A DNA stretch of 64,000 nucleotides from Gaetbulibacter saemankumensis DSM 17032 (GTDB lineage: Bacteria; Bacteroidota; Bacteroidia; Flavobacteriales; Flavobacteriaceae), in contig NZ_KE384430.1 in the NCBI RefSeq assembly GCF_000425645.1, positions 620,001-684,000 on the forward strand. Reading direction: 5' to 3'. The notes under the pieces are model-generated. The model did no database searches and was not told the origin of the DNA. It saw only the letters and a list, made by a program, of their open reading frames with translations. Position 1 is the stretch's first letter. Each line of letters begins with the position of its first letter. Positions 36,590 through 45,667 of this stretch are shown here, one piece after another. Made by a program: the position numbers and the translations under genes.

Positions 36590-36616
36590 TGCATGATTTA
36601 AAAGTGAGCGTTTTTT

Positions 36617-36646
36617 TAAGCATAATCAAAAAAGATGCTTATTTTT
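36617..36646 (+). terminator. possible rho-independent terminator after ABC genes
   Basis: A 7-bp stem TAAGCAT/ATGCTTA (36617-36623, 36635-36641) with an 11-nt A-rich loop, followed by five T residues. The stem is weak, so the assignment is tentative. Confidence 0.4.
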
Positions 36647-36707
36647 ACCTGCTTACATAATATAAATAAGTAATTGTAGTTATTTTACTAGGACTAAAAC
36701 ACCAACG

Positions 36708-39284
36708 TTGAGAACATCTTTTAAAGCTTTATTCGTTATTTTATGTACCCTATTAGTGGCGGTAAGTTGTTCGCGTAAAAAGGACAAATTTATTAGTCGT
36801 AATTATCATGCAGTAGCGGCTGAATTTAATACGCTTTATAACGGTTATAATGCCTTAGAGGCAGGCAGGGCATCGCTAAATAGTAGTTATGAAGATAATT
36901 ACTGGGATGTACTGCCCATAGAGCGCATGCAAATATTAGATGAGGTGGTGCTTCCTGGTCAATCTAAAAATGAGAACTTTTCCAGAGCAGAAGAGAAAGC
37001 CGTAAAAGCCATTCAAAAACATAGTATGGATATTGATGGCAAGGAGAAAAATCCGCAGATTGATGAAGCCTATTTACTTCTCGGAAAAGCCCGATATTTC
37101 GATCAGCGGTTTGTACCTGCACTGGAAGCCTTTAACTACATTCTCTATAAATATCCAGGTAGTGATAAAATAAATCAAGCGAGAATTTGGCGTGAAAAAA
37201 CGAATATTCGTCTAGATAATAATGAGTTGGCCATTAAAAACCTAAAACGTTTACTGGAGCTTGAAGAATTAGACAATCAGGATTTAGCCGATGCGTCATC
37301 TATGTTGGCGCAAGCTTATTTGAATACGAAATCAGTCGATAGTGCCATTACGCAATTGGAAATAGCTTCGAATGCAACCAAAAGTGGCGATGAGCGTGGT
37401 CGGTACCGATTTATTCAAGGACAACTTTATAATCAATTAGGGTATAAGGATAGTGCTAATATCGCGTTCGATAAGGTAATAGCGCTTAATCGTAGAACGC
37501 CCCGAATTTATATGATTACGGCTTATCTTGAAAAGGTTAGAAACTTTGATTCTGATACAGGCAATAAACTGGAAGTTGCAGAATTGCTTTCGGACCTGGC
37601 AGAAAATAGAGAAAACCGTCCTTATTTGGATAAGATTTACCATCAGACGGGATATTTTCATTTGAATAACGGTTCGGATACCCTAGCTATCGCTTACTTT
37701 AACAAGAGTTTACGAACCAATTCGCGGGATAGATTGCTGAAGGCTAAAAATTATGAGATTTTGGGTGATATGAATTTTGATCATTCAGAATATCGATTAG
37801 CTGGAAATTATTACGACAGTACAATGACTAATTTGGTGGAAAACACCAAACCATATCGAATAATAAAGCGTAAACGCGATAATTTAGATGATGTTATCTA
37901 TTATGAAGAGGTTGCCAAGGTAAACGACAGTATACTTTATTTGGTAGATTTATCGGAAGCTGAAAGAACGGCTTATTTTGAAACTTTTATAGAAAATCTA
38001 AAGCAAAAAGCAGAAGAGCAAAAGGAGCGCGAAGAAATAGCAGAACGTAATCAAGGTTTAGCAACTGCCAATCCAGGTGTAAGAGGTAATGGTCCTCCTG
38101 GGTTTGCACCTCAAACAGGCGGTCCGGGATTGCCAGGACAGGCGTCTTTTTATTTCTATAACCCAACAACCGTGGCTTACGGAAAAAATGAGTTTATAAA
38201 GATTTGGGGTGATCGTGCATTAGATGATAACTGGCGTTGGTCGGCTACTGGAAAGACTTCTATGGGAAATCAAAGCAGTGCTGCAATTGTAGCTTCAGCT
38301 TCGGAAGATGAGTTATACGATCCGCAGTTTTATATTTCTAAAATTCCAACCGAGGAAAAAGTTATAGATAGTATCTGGAAAGATCGAAATTATGCCTACT
38401 ATCAATTAGGACTTATTTACAAGGAAAAATTTAAGGAATATCAGCTGTCTAAAGAGAAATTTCAGGAATTATTGCAAAGTCAGCCTGAAGAACGTTTAGT
38501 CTTACCATCAAAATACAATTTGTACAAAATTTATGAGCAGCTAGGGGAGCAGGATGAGGCATCTATCGCAAAGGCTGAAATTATAAATCTGTATCCCGAT
38601 TCACGTTATGCCATGATTTTAAGTAATCCTGATTTGGTTTCCGATAAGGATGAAAATAGTCCGGAAAGTTTATATGAGGCCTTATATGAACAATTTCAAA
38701 ATCAGGAATACCCCGATGTTATTAATAAAGCAGAAGATTACATTAGTCGTTTTGATGGCGAACCCATTGTGCCTAAGTTAGAGTTGTTGAAAGCTACAGC
38801 TACTGGTCGATTGTATGGATATGACGCATATAGTAAGGCTATAAATTATATTGCGGTAACCTATGCGAATGTTCCTGAAGGACAGGAAGCACAGGATATA
38901 GAAACTAAAGTATTGCCACGATTAGCTAAAAAGGAATTTGTACGGGTTAACGATAGCGTATATAGCGATTATAAGGTGGTGTTTAAGTTTGAAAATGCAA
39001 ACCGAGATGAGGTGGATGCGTTTAAAAAGAAATTAGACGACATTCTAAAAAATGTTAAGTATTACGACTTAAAATCTTCAATCGACGTATATAATCCTAC
39101 AACTACCTTTGTATTAGTGCATGGTATTACTAACGAACAGGTAGCGTATACGTTTAATCAGATACTGGAAAAAGACGATCGAAAAAAATTAAAAGCCCCA
39201 TATTTTACCATAGCATCTACTAATTATCAAATTATTCAAATTCATAAGAATTTAGATGCTTATTTAAATAGGGATAATAATTGA
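36708..39284 (+). CDS. sprE: SprE/PorW-type TPR lipoprotein of gliding/T9SS
   Basis: An 858-residue outer-envelope lipoprotein: signal peptide with lipobox LVAVSCS (Cys near 22), then many TPR-like helical repeats (AYLLLGKARYFDQRFVPALEAFNYILYKYP is a clear one near 126-155), a Pro/Gly-rich linker near 460-485 and further TPRs. Length, the NYHAVAAEFNTLYNGYNAL opening and the IYHQTGYFHLNNGSDTLAI segment match SprE of Flavobacterium johnsoniae and PorW of Porphyromonas, which are needed for gliding and type IX secretion. The start is TTG 36708; there is no nearby ATG before the signal peptide. Confidence 0.9.
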   Translation: MRTSFKALFVILCTLLVAVSCSRKKDKFISRNYHAVAAEFNTLYNGYNALEAGRASLNSSYEDNYWDVLPIERMQILDEVVLPGQSKNENFSRAEEKAVKAIQKHSMDIDGKEKNPQIDEAYLLLGKARYFDQRFVPALEAFNYILYKYPGSDKINQARIWREKTNIRLDNNELAIKNLKRLLELEELDNQDLADASSMLAQAYLNTKSVDSAITQLEIASNATKSGDERGRYRFIQGQLYNQLGYKDSANIAFDKVIALNRRTPRIYMITAYLEKVRNFDSDTGNKLEVAELLSDLAENRENRPYLDKIYHQTGYFHLNNGSDTLAIAYFNKSLRTNSRDRLLKAKNYEILGDMNFDHSEYRLAGNYYDSTMTNLVENTKPYRIIKRKRDNLDDVIYYEEVAKVNDSILYLVDLSEAERTAYFETFIENLKQKAEEQKEREEIAERNQGLATANPGVRGNGPPGFAPQTGGPGLPGQASFYFYNPTTVAYGKNEFIKIWGDRALDDNWRWSATGKTSMGNQSSAAIVASASEDELYDPQFYISKIPTEEKVIDSIWKDRNYAYYQLGLIYKEKFKEYQLSKEKFQELLQSQPEERLVLPSKYNLYKIYEQLGEQDEASIAKAEIINLYPDSRYAMILSNPDLVSDKDENSPESLYEALYEQFQNQEYPDVINKAEDYISRFDGEPIVPKLELLKATATGRLYGYDAYSKAINYIAVTYANVPEGQEAQDIETKVLPRLAKKEFVRVNDSVYSDYKVVFKFENANRDEVDAFKKKLDDILKNVKYYDLKSSIDVYNPTTTFVLVHGITNEQVAYTFNQILEKDDRKKLKAPYFTIASTNYQIIQIHKNLDAYLNRDNN

Positions 39285-39312
39285 ATTAATAGCATTAAAA
39301 ATTAGTAGTATT

Positions 39313-39723
39313 ATGTTTTCGGATAATAAAAAAGATAAAAAAATGGTAGAAGGAACTTCAAGTCAAAATATAATATCACAAGGCACTAAAATTGTGGGTG
39401 ATATTACAGGAGAAGGTGATTTTAGAATTGATGGCACGGTTGAAGGTAATGTAAAAACAGCTGGCAAGGTTGTGGTTGGGAAAGCCGGATTTATAAACGG
39501 TACTTTGAATGGTACGGATGCGTATTTTGAAGGCCGATTCTCAGGGAAATTAAATTTAACGGGAACCTTAACATTAAAAGCTTCAGCTTCTATTGAAGGA
39601 GAGGTTATTGCAGGGAAACTAGCTGTTGAGCCTGGAGCTAATTTTAATGTAACCTGTGCTATGAAAGGTGCGGTTAAAGAAATGAACGCAAGTGAAAAAT
39701 CAAGAAAACCCCAAACAGCTTAG
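39313..39723 (+). CDS. bactofilin (polymer-forming cytoskeletal protein)
   Basis: A 136-residue bactofilin. Residues about 20-115 are a right-handed beta-helix with repeating hydrophobic/Gly turns (GDITGEGDFRIDGTVEGNV, then GKVVVGKAGFINGTL, GTDAYFEGRFSGKLNL). The short charged tails are typical. It assembles nucleotide-free filaments that position envelope machinery. The 3' end overlaps the AtpZ/AtpI-like gene by 32 bp, a tight coupling with the ATP synthase genes. Confidence 0.94.
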   Translation: MFSDNKKDKKMVEGTSSQNIISQGTKIVGDITGEGDFRIDGTVEGNVKTAGKVVVGKAGFINGTLNGTDAYFEGRFSGKLNLTGTLTLKASASIEGEVIAGKLAVEPGANFNVTCAMKGAVKEMNASEKSRKPQTA

Positions 39724-39928
39724 TAAGTACATCAGATTTACATCTATCGCTATTCAAATGGGCCTTACTATATATCTGGGAAGTAAGTTAGGTGAGTGGT
39801 TAGATGTAAAATTTGAAAACGCTAATCAGTTGTATTATAAAATAGTAACATTGCTGGCAGTTTTTCTAGCAATGTTTTCTGTTATTAGGCAGGTGCTTAA
39901 TATTACCAATAAGGACAATAATGATTAA
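39692..39928 (+). CDS. AtpZ/AtpI family F-ATPase accessory protein
   Basis: A 78-residue protein with two membrane helices (about 16-33, IAIQMGLTIYLGSKLGEW, and 47-66, YYKIVTLLAVFLAMFSVIRQ) separated by a short acidic loop, the AtpZ/AtpI layout. Members act as Mg2+ channels or help c-ring assembly. It begins inside the bactofilin gene and overlaps the following gene by 8 bp, so expression is coupled. Confidence 0.88.
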   Translation: MKNQENPKQLSKYIRFTSIAIQMGLTIYLGSKLGEWLDVKFENANQLYYKIVTLLAVFLAMFSVIRQVLNITNKDNND

Positions 39929-40292
39929 AAGAATATTAATATTTACAATAAGTATCGTTTTCCTTTTTATTGTATCGTTTTCCATTCATAATTATTTAAA
40001 CACAGAGACTTTATCATTTATACTTTGGCATGTGTATGTGTTTCATGCTGTAGCGGCACTAATAGTCTATACAAGTGTAGAGCTTGTAGCAAGCAAAATG
40101 CCGAATCAGGCGGGGTATGCCTATCTCATGTTTATGTTTTTTAAAATAGGTGCCTTTGTGTTAATATTTCAAGAGTCGGTTTTTGCTAAAGATAGTTTGT
40201 CTCTGGCAGAACGTTTGGCGCTAGTTTTACCTCTGTTTTTATTTTTAATAGCTGAAGCTATTGGGGTTGCAAGACTTCTTAATGATAAATAG
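39921..40292 (+). CDS. small polytopic membrane protein near atp operon (DUF6168-like)
   Basis: A 123-residue protein with four hydrophobic helices and few charges. Its place between the AtpZ-like gene and atpB is where an AtpI-like small membrane protein sits in other phyla. I recall this Flavobacteriia family as DUF6168 but cannot confirm it. A role in F0 assembly is inferred from position only. Confidence 0.7.
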   Translation: MIKRILIFTISIVFLFIVSFSIHNYLNTETLSFILWHVYVFHAVAALIVYTSVELVASKMPNQAGYAYLMFMFFKIGAFVLIFQESVFAKDSLSLAERLALVLPLFLFLIAEAIGVARLLNDK

Positions 40293-40355
40293 TCTAGGTA
40301 TTTACCAGGTTTTTGTGAGATAAATATCAATTAATAAAACTAACTAAAAAAAGGG

Positions 40356-40385
40356 TTTGGGTTTTTAAATTATTGTGTACATTTG
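40356..40385 (+). promoter_or_regulatory. promoter of the atpB-G operon
   Basis: TTTG at 40356-40359 and TACATTTG at 40378-40385 are spaced 18 bp apart, a good match to the Bacteroidota -33/-7 pair. Transcription would begin near 40391, about 17 nt before the atpB start. Confidence 0.55.
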
Positions 40386-40407
40386 CACAAAATTTTACAG
40401 AGCATAA

Positions 40408-41553
40408 ATGTCATTAGTTAGTAAAGGTATGATGGTAGCAAAAAAATCTATCAAGTTTATTGCAGTTTTAGTTTTAATGATGACTTCTATATCAGCGTTA
40501 GCTAATGGAGGAGAACACGATCAAGAAGGGCATGGTAAAGGAGACAAAATAGATACTCCAGAAAAAATAAACGCCTACATAAAACATCACCTTCAGGATT
40601 CTCACGATTTTCACTTATATACTAATCATGAAACCGGTGTGCATTATGGGTTTCCATTACCTGTAATTGTATGGACTAGTGAAGGTTTAAAAGTGTTTAT
40701 GTCTTCTGAATTTCACCACGACGATAACGGTCATGTTATAGTAGAAAAAGGTGGTGTACAATTAACGAAAATTCACAGTAAAATATACGAGTTAGAAGCA
40801 GGTGCTCATCAAGTGCAGTTTGATGATCATCACCACCCGACAAATGCACATAAAGTGTTAGATTTTTCTATTACTAAAAGTGTTGTAGGGATGCTTTTAG
40901 CAGGTTTACTTATGATATTAGGCTTTGGTGCTTTAGCTAAAGGCTATAAGAAGGGTGCTATACCAACTGGAATGGGACGTGTTTTAGAGCCGTTAGTAAT
41001 TTATGTGCGCGATGAAATTGCGCGTCCAAATATTGGTGAGAAGAAATATAGAAAGTTCATGAGCTTTTTATTAACTGTTTTCTTCTTTATCTGGATATTA
41101 AACTTATTGGGATTAACGCCGCTTGGATTTAATGTAACAGGTCAAATTGCGGTAACCGTTTGTTTAGCCATATTTACAGCAATCATTTATTTAACTAGTG
41201 GTAGTAAAGATTTCTGGGTTCACACCTTGTGGATGCCAGGCGTGCCAGTAGTTTTAAGGCCCATATTAGCGGTTATAGAGCTTATAGGTTTTGTGTTAAT
41301 TAAGCCTTTTTCACTATTAATTCGTTTGTTTGCAAATATGACGGCAGGTCACTTTGTAGTAATGAGTTTAATAGCATTAATGATTACCATGAAAGAAGCC
41401 TTTGGGCCGGTAGCCTCAACAGGGATGTCTTTTGTGTTAGCATTATTTATTTCGGTTATTGAAATTTTAGTAGCCTTTTTACAAGCGTTTATTTTTACGA
41501 TGTTATCATCGTTATTTATAGGAATGGCAGTTGAAGAACATGACCATCACTAA
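40408..41553 (+). CDS. atpB: F-type ATP synthase subunit a
   Basis: The proton half-channel subunit of F0. At 381 residues it is longer than the E. coli protein, because an N-terminal signal-like helix (KKSIKFIAVLVLMMTSISALA) and a His-rich periplasmic domain of about 120 residues precede the membrane core, a Bacteroidota trait. The core has the essential Arg in FSLLIRLFANMTAGHF near 305-320 and the conserved C-terminal Gln-helix (EILVAFLQAFIFTMLSSLFIG). Alternative starts at Met 8 or 9 are possible. Confidence 0.96.
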   Translation: MSLVSKGMMVAKKSIKFIAVLVLMMTSISALANGGEHDQEGHGKGDKIDTPEKINAYIKHHLQDSHDFHLYTNHETGVHYGFPLPVIVWTSEGLKVFMSSEFHHDDNGHVIVEKGGVQLTKIHSKIYELEAGAHQVQFDDHHHPTNAHKVLDFSITKSVVGMLLAGLLMILGFGALAKGYKKGAIPTGMGRVLEPLVIYVRDEIARPNIGEKKYRKFMSFLLTVFFFIWILNLLGLTPLGFNVTGQIAVTVCLAIFTAIIYLTSGSKDFWVHTLWMPGVPVVLRPILAVIELIGFVLIKPFSLLIRLFANMTAGHFVVMSLIALMITMKEAFGPVASTGMSFVLALFISVIEILVAFLQAFIFTMLSSLFIGMAVEEHDHH

Positions 41554-41572
41554 TAAGAATTTGTTTAATTAA

Positions 41573-41779
<207 letters not shown>

Positions 41780-41806
41780 TTCCTAACAAAAACAAATAAA
41801 TCAGTT

Positions 41807-41829
41807 TTCTGCAACGGTTGGTTGCAGAA
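41807..41829 (+). promoter_or_regulatory. intra-operon hairpin after atpE
   Basis: A 9-bp stem TTCTGCAAC/GTTGCAGAA (41807-41815, 41821-41829) with loop GGTTG, then gctgtttt. It resembles a weak terminator or mRNA-stability hairpin between atpE and atpF, where higher c-subunit expression would be useful. Confidence 0.5.
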
Positions 41830-41885
41830 GCTGTTTTAAAAGAATTAAACAAAAAATAGTATAAACTAATTTATAGTTACAACAC

Positions 41886-42386
41886 ATGGATCAGTTATTA
41901 AATGATTTTTCTCCGGGATTGTTTTTCATGCAAGCAATAATTTTATTAGTGCTTATCTTATTAATGAGAAAGTTTGCTTGGAAACCAATATTAGATTCTT
42001 TACAAAATCGTGAAGAAGGTATTCAAAATGCATTAGATTCTGCTGAAAAAGCAAAATTAGAAATGCAAAATCTTCAGGCAGATAACGAAAGATTATTACA
42101 AGAAGCTAGAGTTGAGCGTGAGACAATGTTAAAAGAGGCGCGCGATATTAAGAATAAAATGATTGAGGAAGCAAAATCTGAAGCAGAAACTCAGGCTAAT
42201 AAATTAATCGAGCAAGCTCAAACGGCTATTGAAGGAGAGAAAAAGGCGGCTATGGCGGAACTTAAAAGTCACGTAGCAGGATTATCTTTAGAAATTGCTG
42301 AAAAGATTTTAAACGAGGAATTAGCTGGTAAAGACAAGCAATTAAACTTAGTGGAGTCTATGATTGGCGACGCTAAATTAAACTAA
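41886..42386 (+). CDS. atpF: F-type ATP synthase subunit b
   Basis: The peripheral-stalk subunit: one N-terminal membrane helix (LFFMQAIILLVLILLMRKFAW, about 12-32) and a long charged coiled coil to residue 166. The FAWKPILDSLQNREEGI segment is the conserved junction. It overlaps no gene and lies 8 bp before atpH. Confidence 0.95.
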   Translation: MDQLLNDFSPGLFFMQAIILLVLILLMRKFAWKPILDSLQNREEGIQNALDSAEKAKLEMQNLQADNERLLQEARVERETMLKEARDIKNKMIEEAKSEAETQANKLIEQAQTAIEGEKKAAMAELKSHVAGLSLEIAEKILNEELAGKDKQLNLVESMIGDAKLN

Positions 42387-42394
42387 GAGATATC

Positions 42395-42931
42395 ATGACG
42401 GGAGCGAGAGCAGCAATACGTTACGCAAAGGCGGTTTTAAGTTTAGCTTCAGATAATACATCTGCAGAGGCGGTAAACAATGATATGAAGTTAATTGCTG
42501 ATACTATTTCTAAAAGCAATGACTTAAAAGAAATGCTTCTAAGTCCTGTAGTTAGTTCTTCAGTAAAAAAGGCAGTTTTATTAGAGGTTTTCGGTAAATC
42601 AACTAAAGAAATAACCAACCTAATAAATCTATTAGTGGCTAATAACAGAGTGGCTATTTTAGATCAAGTAGCAGCTAAATATTCTGAGTTGTTCGATCAA
42701 GCGCAGGGTATAGAATTAGCAACAGTTACCACAGCGGTAGCTTTAAATGCTGCGTTAGAAGAACAGGTTTTAGCTAAGGCAAAAGAGCTTACAGGTAAGG
42801 ATGTTCAGTTAAAAAATATAGTAGATGAATCCATTATTGGCGGTTTTATCTTAAGAGTAGGCGATGTGCAGTATAATGCAAGTATTGCAAATCAGCTTAA
42901 TAAATTAAAAAAAGAATTTTCATTAAACTAA
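42395..42931 (+). CDS. atpH: F-type ATP synthase subunit delta
   Basis: A 178-residue OSCP-type stalk protein that ties subunit b to F1. It has the N-terminal six-helix domain (GARAAIRYAKAVLSLA at 3-18) and the conserved C-terminal segment VDESIIGGFILRVGDVQYNASIANQLNKL near 143-171. Confidence 0.95.
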   Translation: MTGARAAIRYAKAVLSLASDNTSAEAVNNDMKLIADTISKSNDLKEMLLSPVVSSSVKKAVLLEVFGKSTKEITNLINLLVANNRVAILDQVAAKYSELFDQAQGIELATVTTAVALNAALEEQVLAKAKELTGKDVQLKNIVDESIIGGFILRVGDVQYNASIANQLNKLKKEFSLN

Positions 42932-42961
42932 GATATTTATAGTATCTAAATAAATAATAAG

Positions 42962-44542
42962 ATGGCAGAAGTAAAACCAGCTGAAATATCAGCAATCTTA
43001 AAACAACAACTAGCAGGTTTTGAAGCAGGTGCTTCATTAGACGAGGTTGGAACTGTATTAACTGTAGGTGATGGTATTGTACGTGCTTACGGATTGGCTA
43101 ATGCTCAATATGGTGAGTTAGTAGAATTTGAAGGTGGTCTTGAAGGTATTGTACTTAACCTTGAAGAAGATAACGTAGGTATTGTATTATTAGGTGGTTC
43201 AACTGCTGTAAAAGAAGGATCTACAGTAAAACGTACTAATCGTATTGCTTCTGTTAATGTTGGTGAAGGTATTGTTGGTCGTGTGGTAGATACTTTAGGT
43301 AACCCTATTGATGGGAAGGGTCCTATTACTGGAGAAACTTTCCAAATGCCATTAGAGCGTAAAGCGCCGGGTGTTATTTATAGAGAGCCTGTAACCGAGC
43401 CATTACAAACAGGTATTAAATCTATTGATGCTATGATTCCTGTAGGTCGTGGTCAACGTGAGTTGGTTATTGGTGACCGTCAAACAGGTAAAACGACTGT
43501 TTGTATTGATACGATCTTAAATCAAAAAGAATTTTACGATGCAGGTGAGCCTGTATATTGTATATATGTAGCTGTTGGCCAGAAGGCTTCTACAGTTGCG
43601 AACATTGCTAAAACTTTAGAAGATAGAGGGGCTTTAGCTTATACTACTATTGTTGCGGCAAACGCATCAGACCCTGCTCCAATGCAGGTATATGCTCCAA
43701 TGACTGGTGCTGCTATTGGTGAGTATTTTAGAGATACTGGTCGTCCAGCATTAATCATTTATGATGATTTATCTAAACAAGCGGTAGCTTACCGTGAGGT
43801 ATCATTATTATTACGTCGTCCACCAGGACGTGAGGCGTACCCTGGAGACGTTTTCTACTTACACTCTCGTTTATTAGAGCGTTCTGCAAAAGTCATTAAC
43901 GATGATGATATTGCTAAAGAAATGAACGATTTACCAGAATCGTTAAAGCCAATCGTAAAAGGTGGTGGATCTTTAACAGCTTTACCAATTATCGAAACAC
44001 AGGCAGGTGACGTATCGGCCTATATTCCAACTAACGTAATCTCTATTACAGATGGACAGATTTTCTTAGATGGTGATTTATTTAACTCGGGTGTGCGTCC
44101 AGCTATTAACGTAGGTATTTCAGTATCGCGTGTAGGGGGTAATGCTCAGATTAAATCCATGAAGAAAGTATCTGGTACTTTAAAATTAGACCAAGCACAA
44201 TTCCGTGAGTTAGAAGCTTTCGCGAAATTCGGTTCAGATTTAGATGCTGTTACTTTAAACGTAATTGAAAAAGGTAAACGTAACGTTGAGATTTTAAAAC
44301 AAGCTCAAAACGATCCTTATACTGTTGAAGATCAAATTGCAATTATTTATGCAGGATCTAAAAACTTATTAAGAGATGTACCAGTGAATAAAGTAAAAGA
44401 ATTCGAAAGAGATTTCATCGAGTTCTTAAGAGTTAAGCACAGTGATGCTTTAGCAACTTTAAAAGCAGGTAAATTAACTGATGAAGTTACAGATACATTA
44501 ACTGCTGTAGCAAAAGATTTATCAGGTAAATATAGAGCATAA
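42962..44542 (+). CDS. atpA: F-type ATP synthase subunit alpha
   Basis: The non-catalytic nucleotide-binding F1 subunit, 526 residues. Walker A GDRQTGKT is at 171-178; [16 protein letters not shown] and the [20 protein letters not shown] signature follow, with an intact C-terminal domain. It shows the strongest codon bias in the window, as expected of a highly expressed gene. A 97-bp gap with a palindromic element separates it from atpG. Confidence 0.98.
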   Translation: MAEVKPAEISAILKQQLAGFEAGASLDEVGTVLTVGDGIVRAYGLANAQYGELVEFEGGLEGIVLNLEEDNVGIVLLGGSTAVKEGSTVKRTNRIASVNVGEGIVGRVVDTLGNPIDGKGPITGETFQMPLERKAPGVIYREPVTEPLQTGIKSIDAMIPVGRGQRELVIGDRQTGKTTVCIDTILNQKEFYDAGEPVYCIYVAVGQKASTVANIAKTLEDRGALAYTTIVAANASDPAPMQVYAPMTGAAIGEYFRDTGRPALIIYDDLSKQAVAYREVSLLLRRPPGREAYPGDVFYLHSRLLERSAKVINDDDIAKEMNDLPESLKPIVKGGGSLTALPIIETQAGDVSAYIPTNVISITDGQIFLDGDLFNSGVRPAINVGISVSRVGGNAQIKSMKKVSGTLKLDQAQFRELEAFAKFGSDLDAVTLNVIEKGKRNVEILKQAQNDPYTVEDQIAIIYAGSKNLLRDVPVNKVKEFERDFIEFLRVKHSDALATLKAGKLTDEVTDTLTAVAKDLSGKYRA

Positions 44543-44553
44543 AAAGCTGTAAT

Positions 44554-44628
44554 GTCATCCTGAATGTCAATCGCATTCAGGATCTCATTATTATATAAAG
44601 AAGGTTCTGAATTTAATTTCAGAATGAC
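44554..44628. repeat. 75-bp double-hairpin palindromic element between atpA and atpG
   Basis: The outer ends GTCATCCTGAA and TTCAGAATGAC are inverted repeats with one mismatch. Inside are a perfect 10-bp stem ATCCTGAATG/CATTCAGGAT (44557-44566, 44574-44583) and a 7-bp stem TTCTGAA/TTCAGAA (44605-44611, 44618-44624). This looks like a paired REP (BIME-like) unit. It fills almost the whole spacer. Confidence 0.75.
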
Positions 44629-44639
44629 AAATTCAAATT

Positions 44640-45500
44640 ATGGCAAACTTAAAAGAAATACGTAACAGAATTACATCGGTGTCATCTACGATGCAGATTA
44701 CCAGTGCCATGAAAATGGTATCGGCTGCAAAGTTAAAAAAGGCACAAGATGCTATTACTGCAATGCGTCCTTATGCAGATAAGTTAACTGAGCTTTTACA
44801 GAGCTTAAGTGCAACTTTAGATGCAGATTCTGGAAGTGCGTTCTCAGAACAACGCGAGGTAAGAAAAGTGTTAATCGTAGCTATAACTTCTAATAGAGGT
44901 TTGGCAGGTGCCTTTAACTCTAATATAATAAAAGAGGTTAATAACTTAACGACTAATACTTACGCTAATAAAGATGTGTCTTATTTGGCAATTGGTAAAA
45001 AGGCTAATGATGCTTTTAAGAGAACCAATAAAGTGATTGCTAATGAAAGTGCGTTATTTGACGACTTAACTTTTGATAATGTTGCTGAAATTGCACAATC
45101 ATTAATGGATAAATTTGTGGCGCGTGAGTTTGATAAAATTGTAGTTGTGTATAACAAATTCAAAAATGCAGCAACTCAAATCGTGACTACGGAGCAGTTT
45201 TTACCAATTTTACCTGTAGAGGTTGAAGGAAATACAACATCAGACTACATTTTCGAGCCATCTAAATTAGAAATTGTAGAACAGTTAATTCCTAAGTCTT
45301 TAAAAACACAGTTGTATAAAGGTATTAGAGATTCTTATGCCAGTGAGCATGGTGCACGTATGACCGCAATGCATAAAGCAACCGATAATGCAACGGAGTT
45401 AAGAGATCAGCTAAAATTAACTTATAACAAAGCTCGTCAGGCGGCCATTACTAACGAAATCCTTGAGATTGTTGGTGGAGCTGAAGCTTTGAATAACTAG
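44640..45500 (+). CDS. atpG: F-type ATP synthase subunit gamma
   Basis: The central rotor shaft, 286 residues. Conserved ends are intact: MANLKEIRNRITSVSSTMQITSAMKMVSAAKL at the N-terminus and EHGARMTAMHKATDNATELRDQL near the C-terminus. Beta (atpD) and epsilon (atpC) are not in the window; Bacteroidota commonly carry those two as a separate pair elsewhere. A terminator follows. Confidence 0.97.
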   Translation: MANLKEIRNRITSVSSTMQITSAMKMVSAAKLKKAQDAITAMRPYADKLTELLQSLSATLDADSGSAFSEQREVRKVLIVAITSNRGLAGAFNSNIIKEVNNLTTNTYANKDVSYLAIGKKANDAFKRTNKVIANESALFDDLTFDNVAEIAQSLMDKFVAREFDKIVVVYNKFKNAATQIVTTEQFLPILPVEVEGNTTSDYIFEPSKLEIVEQLIPKSLKTQLYKGIRDSYASEHGARMTAMHKATDNATELRDQLKLTYNKARQAAITNEILEIVGGAEALNN

Positions 45501-45539
45501 AAACTTACACTGGATTTATTTCAGTTGTTATATACAGAG

Positions 45540-45566
45540 AGCCTCACGTAAAGTGGGGCTTTTTTA
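45540..45566 (+). terminator. terminator of the atp operon
   Basis: Stem AGCCTCAC/GTGGGGCT (45540-45547, 45553-45560; one T-G wobble) with a 5-nt loop, followed by a run of T to 45565. Confidence 0.75.
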
Positions 45567-45667
45567 ATTATACCGTAGGAATGCGTTTTTAAGCTTTTGA
45601 TATACAACTTATCTTTGGTCATCAAAGCCTAAAAACGTACATTTAGCAAACGAAATCTACTTTCTAA

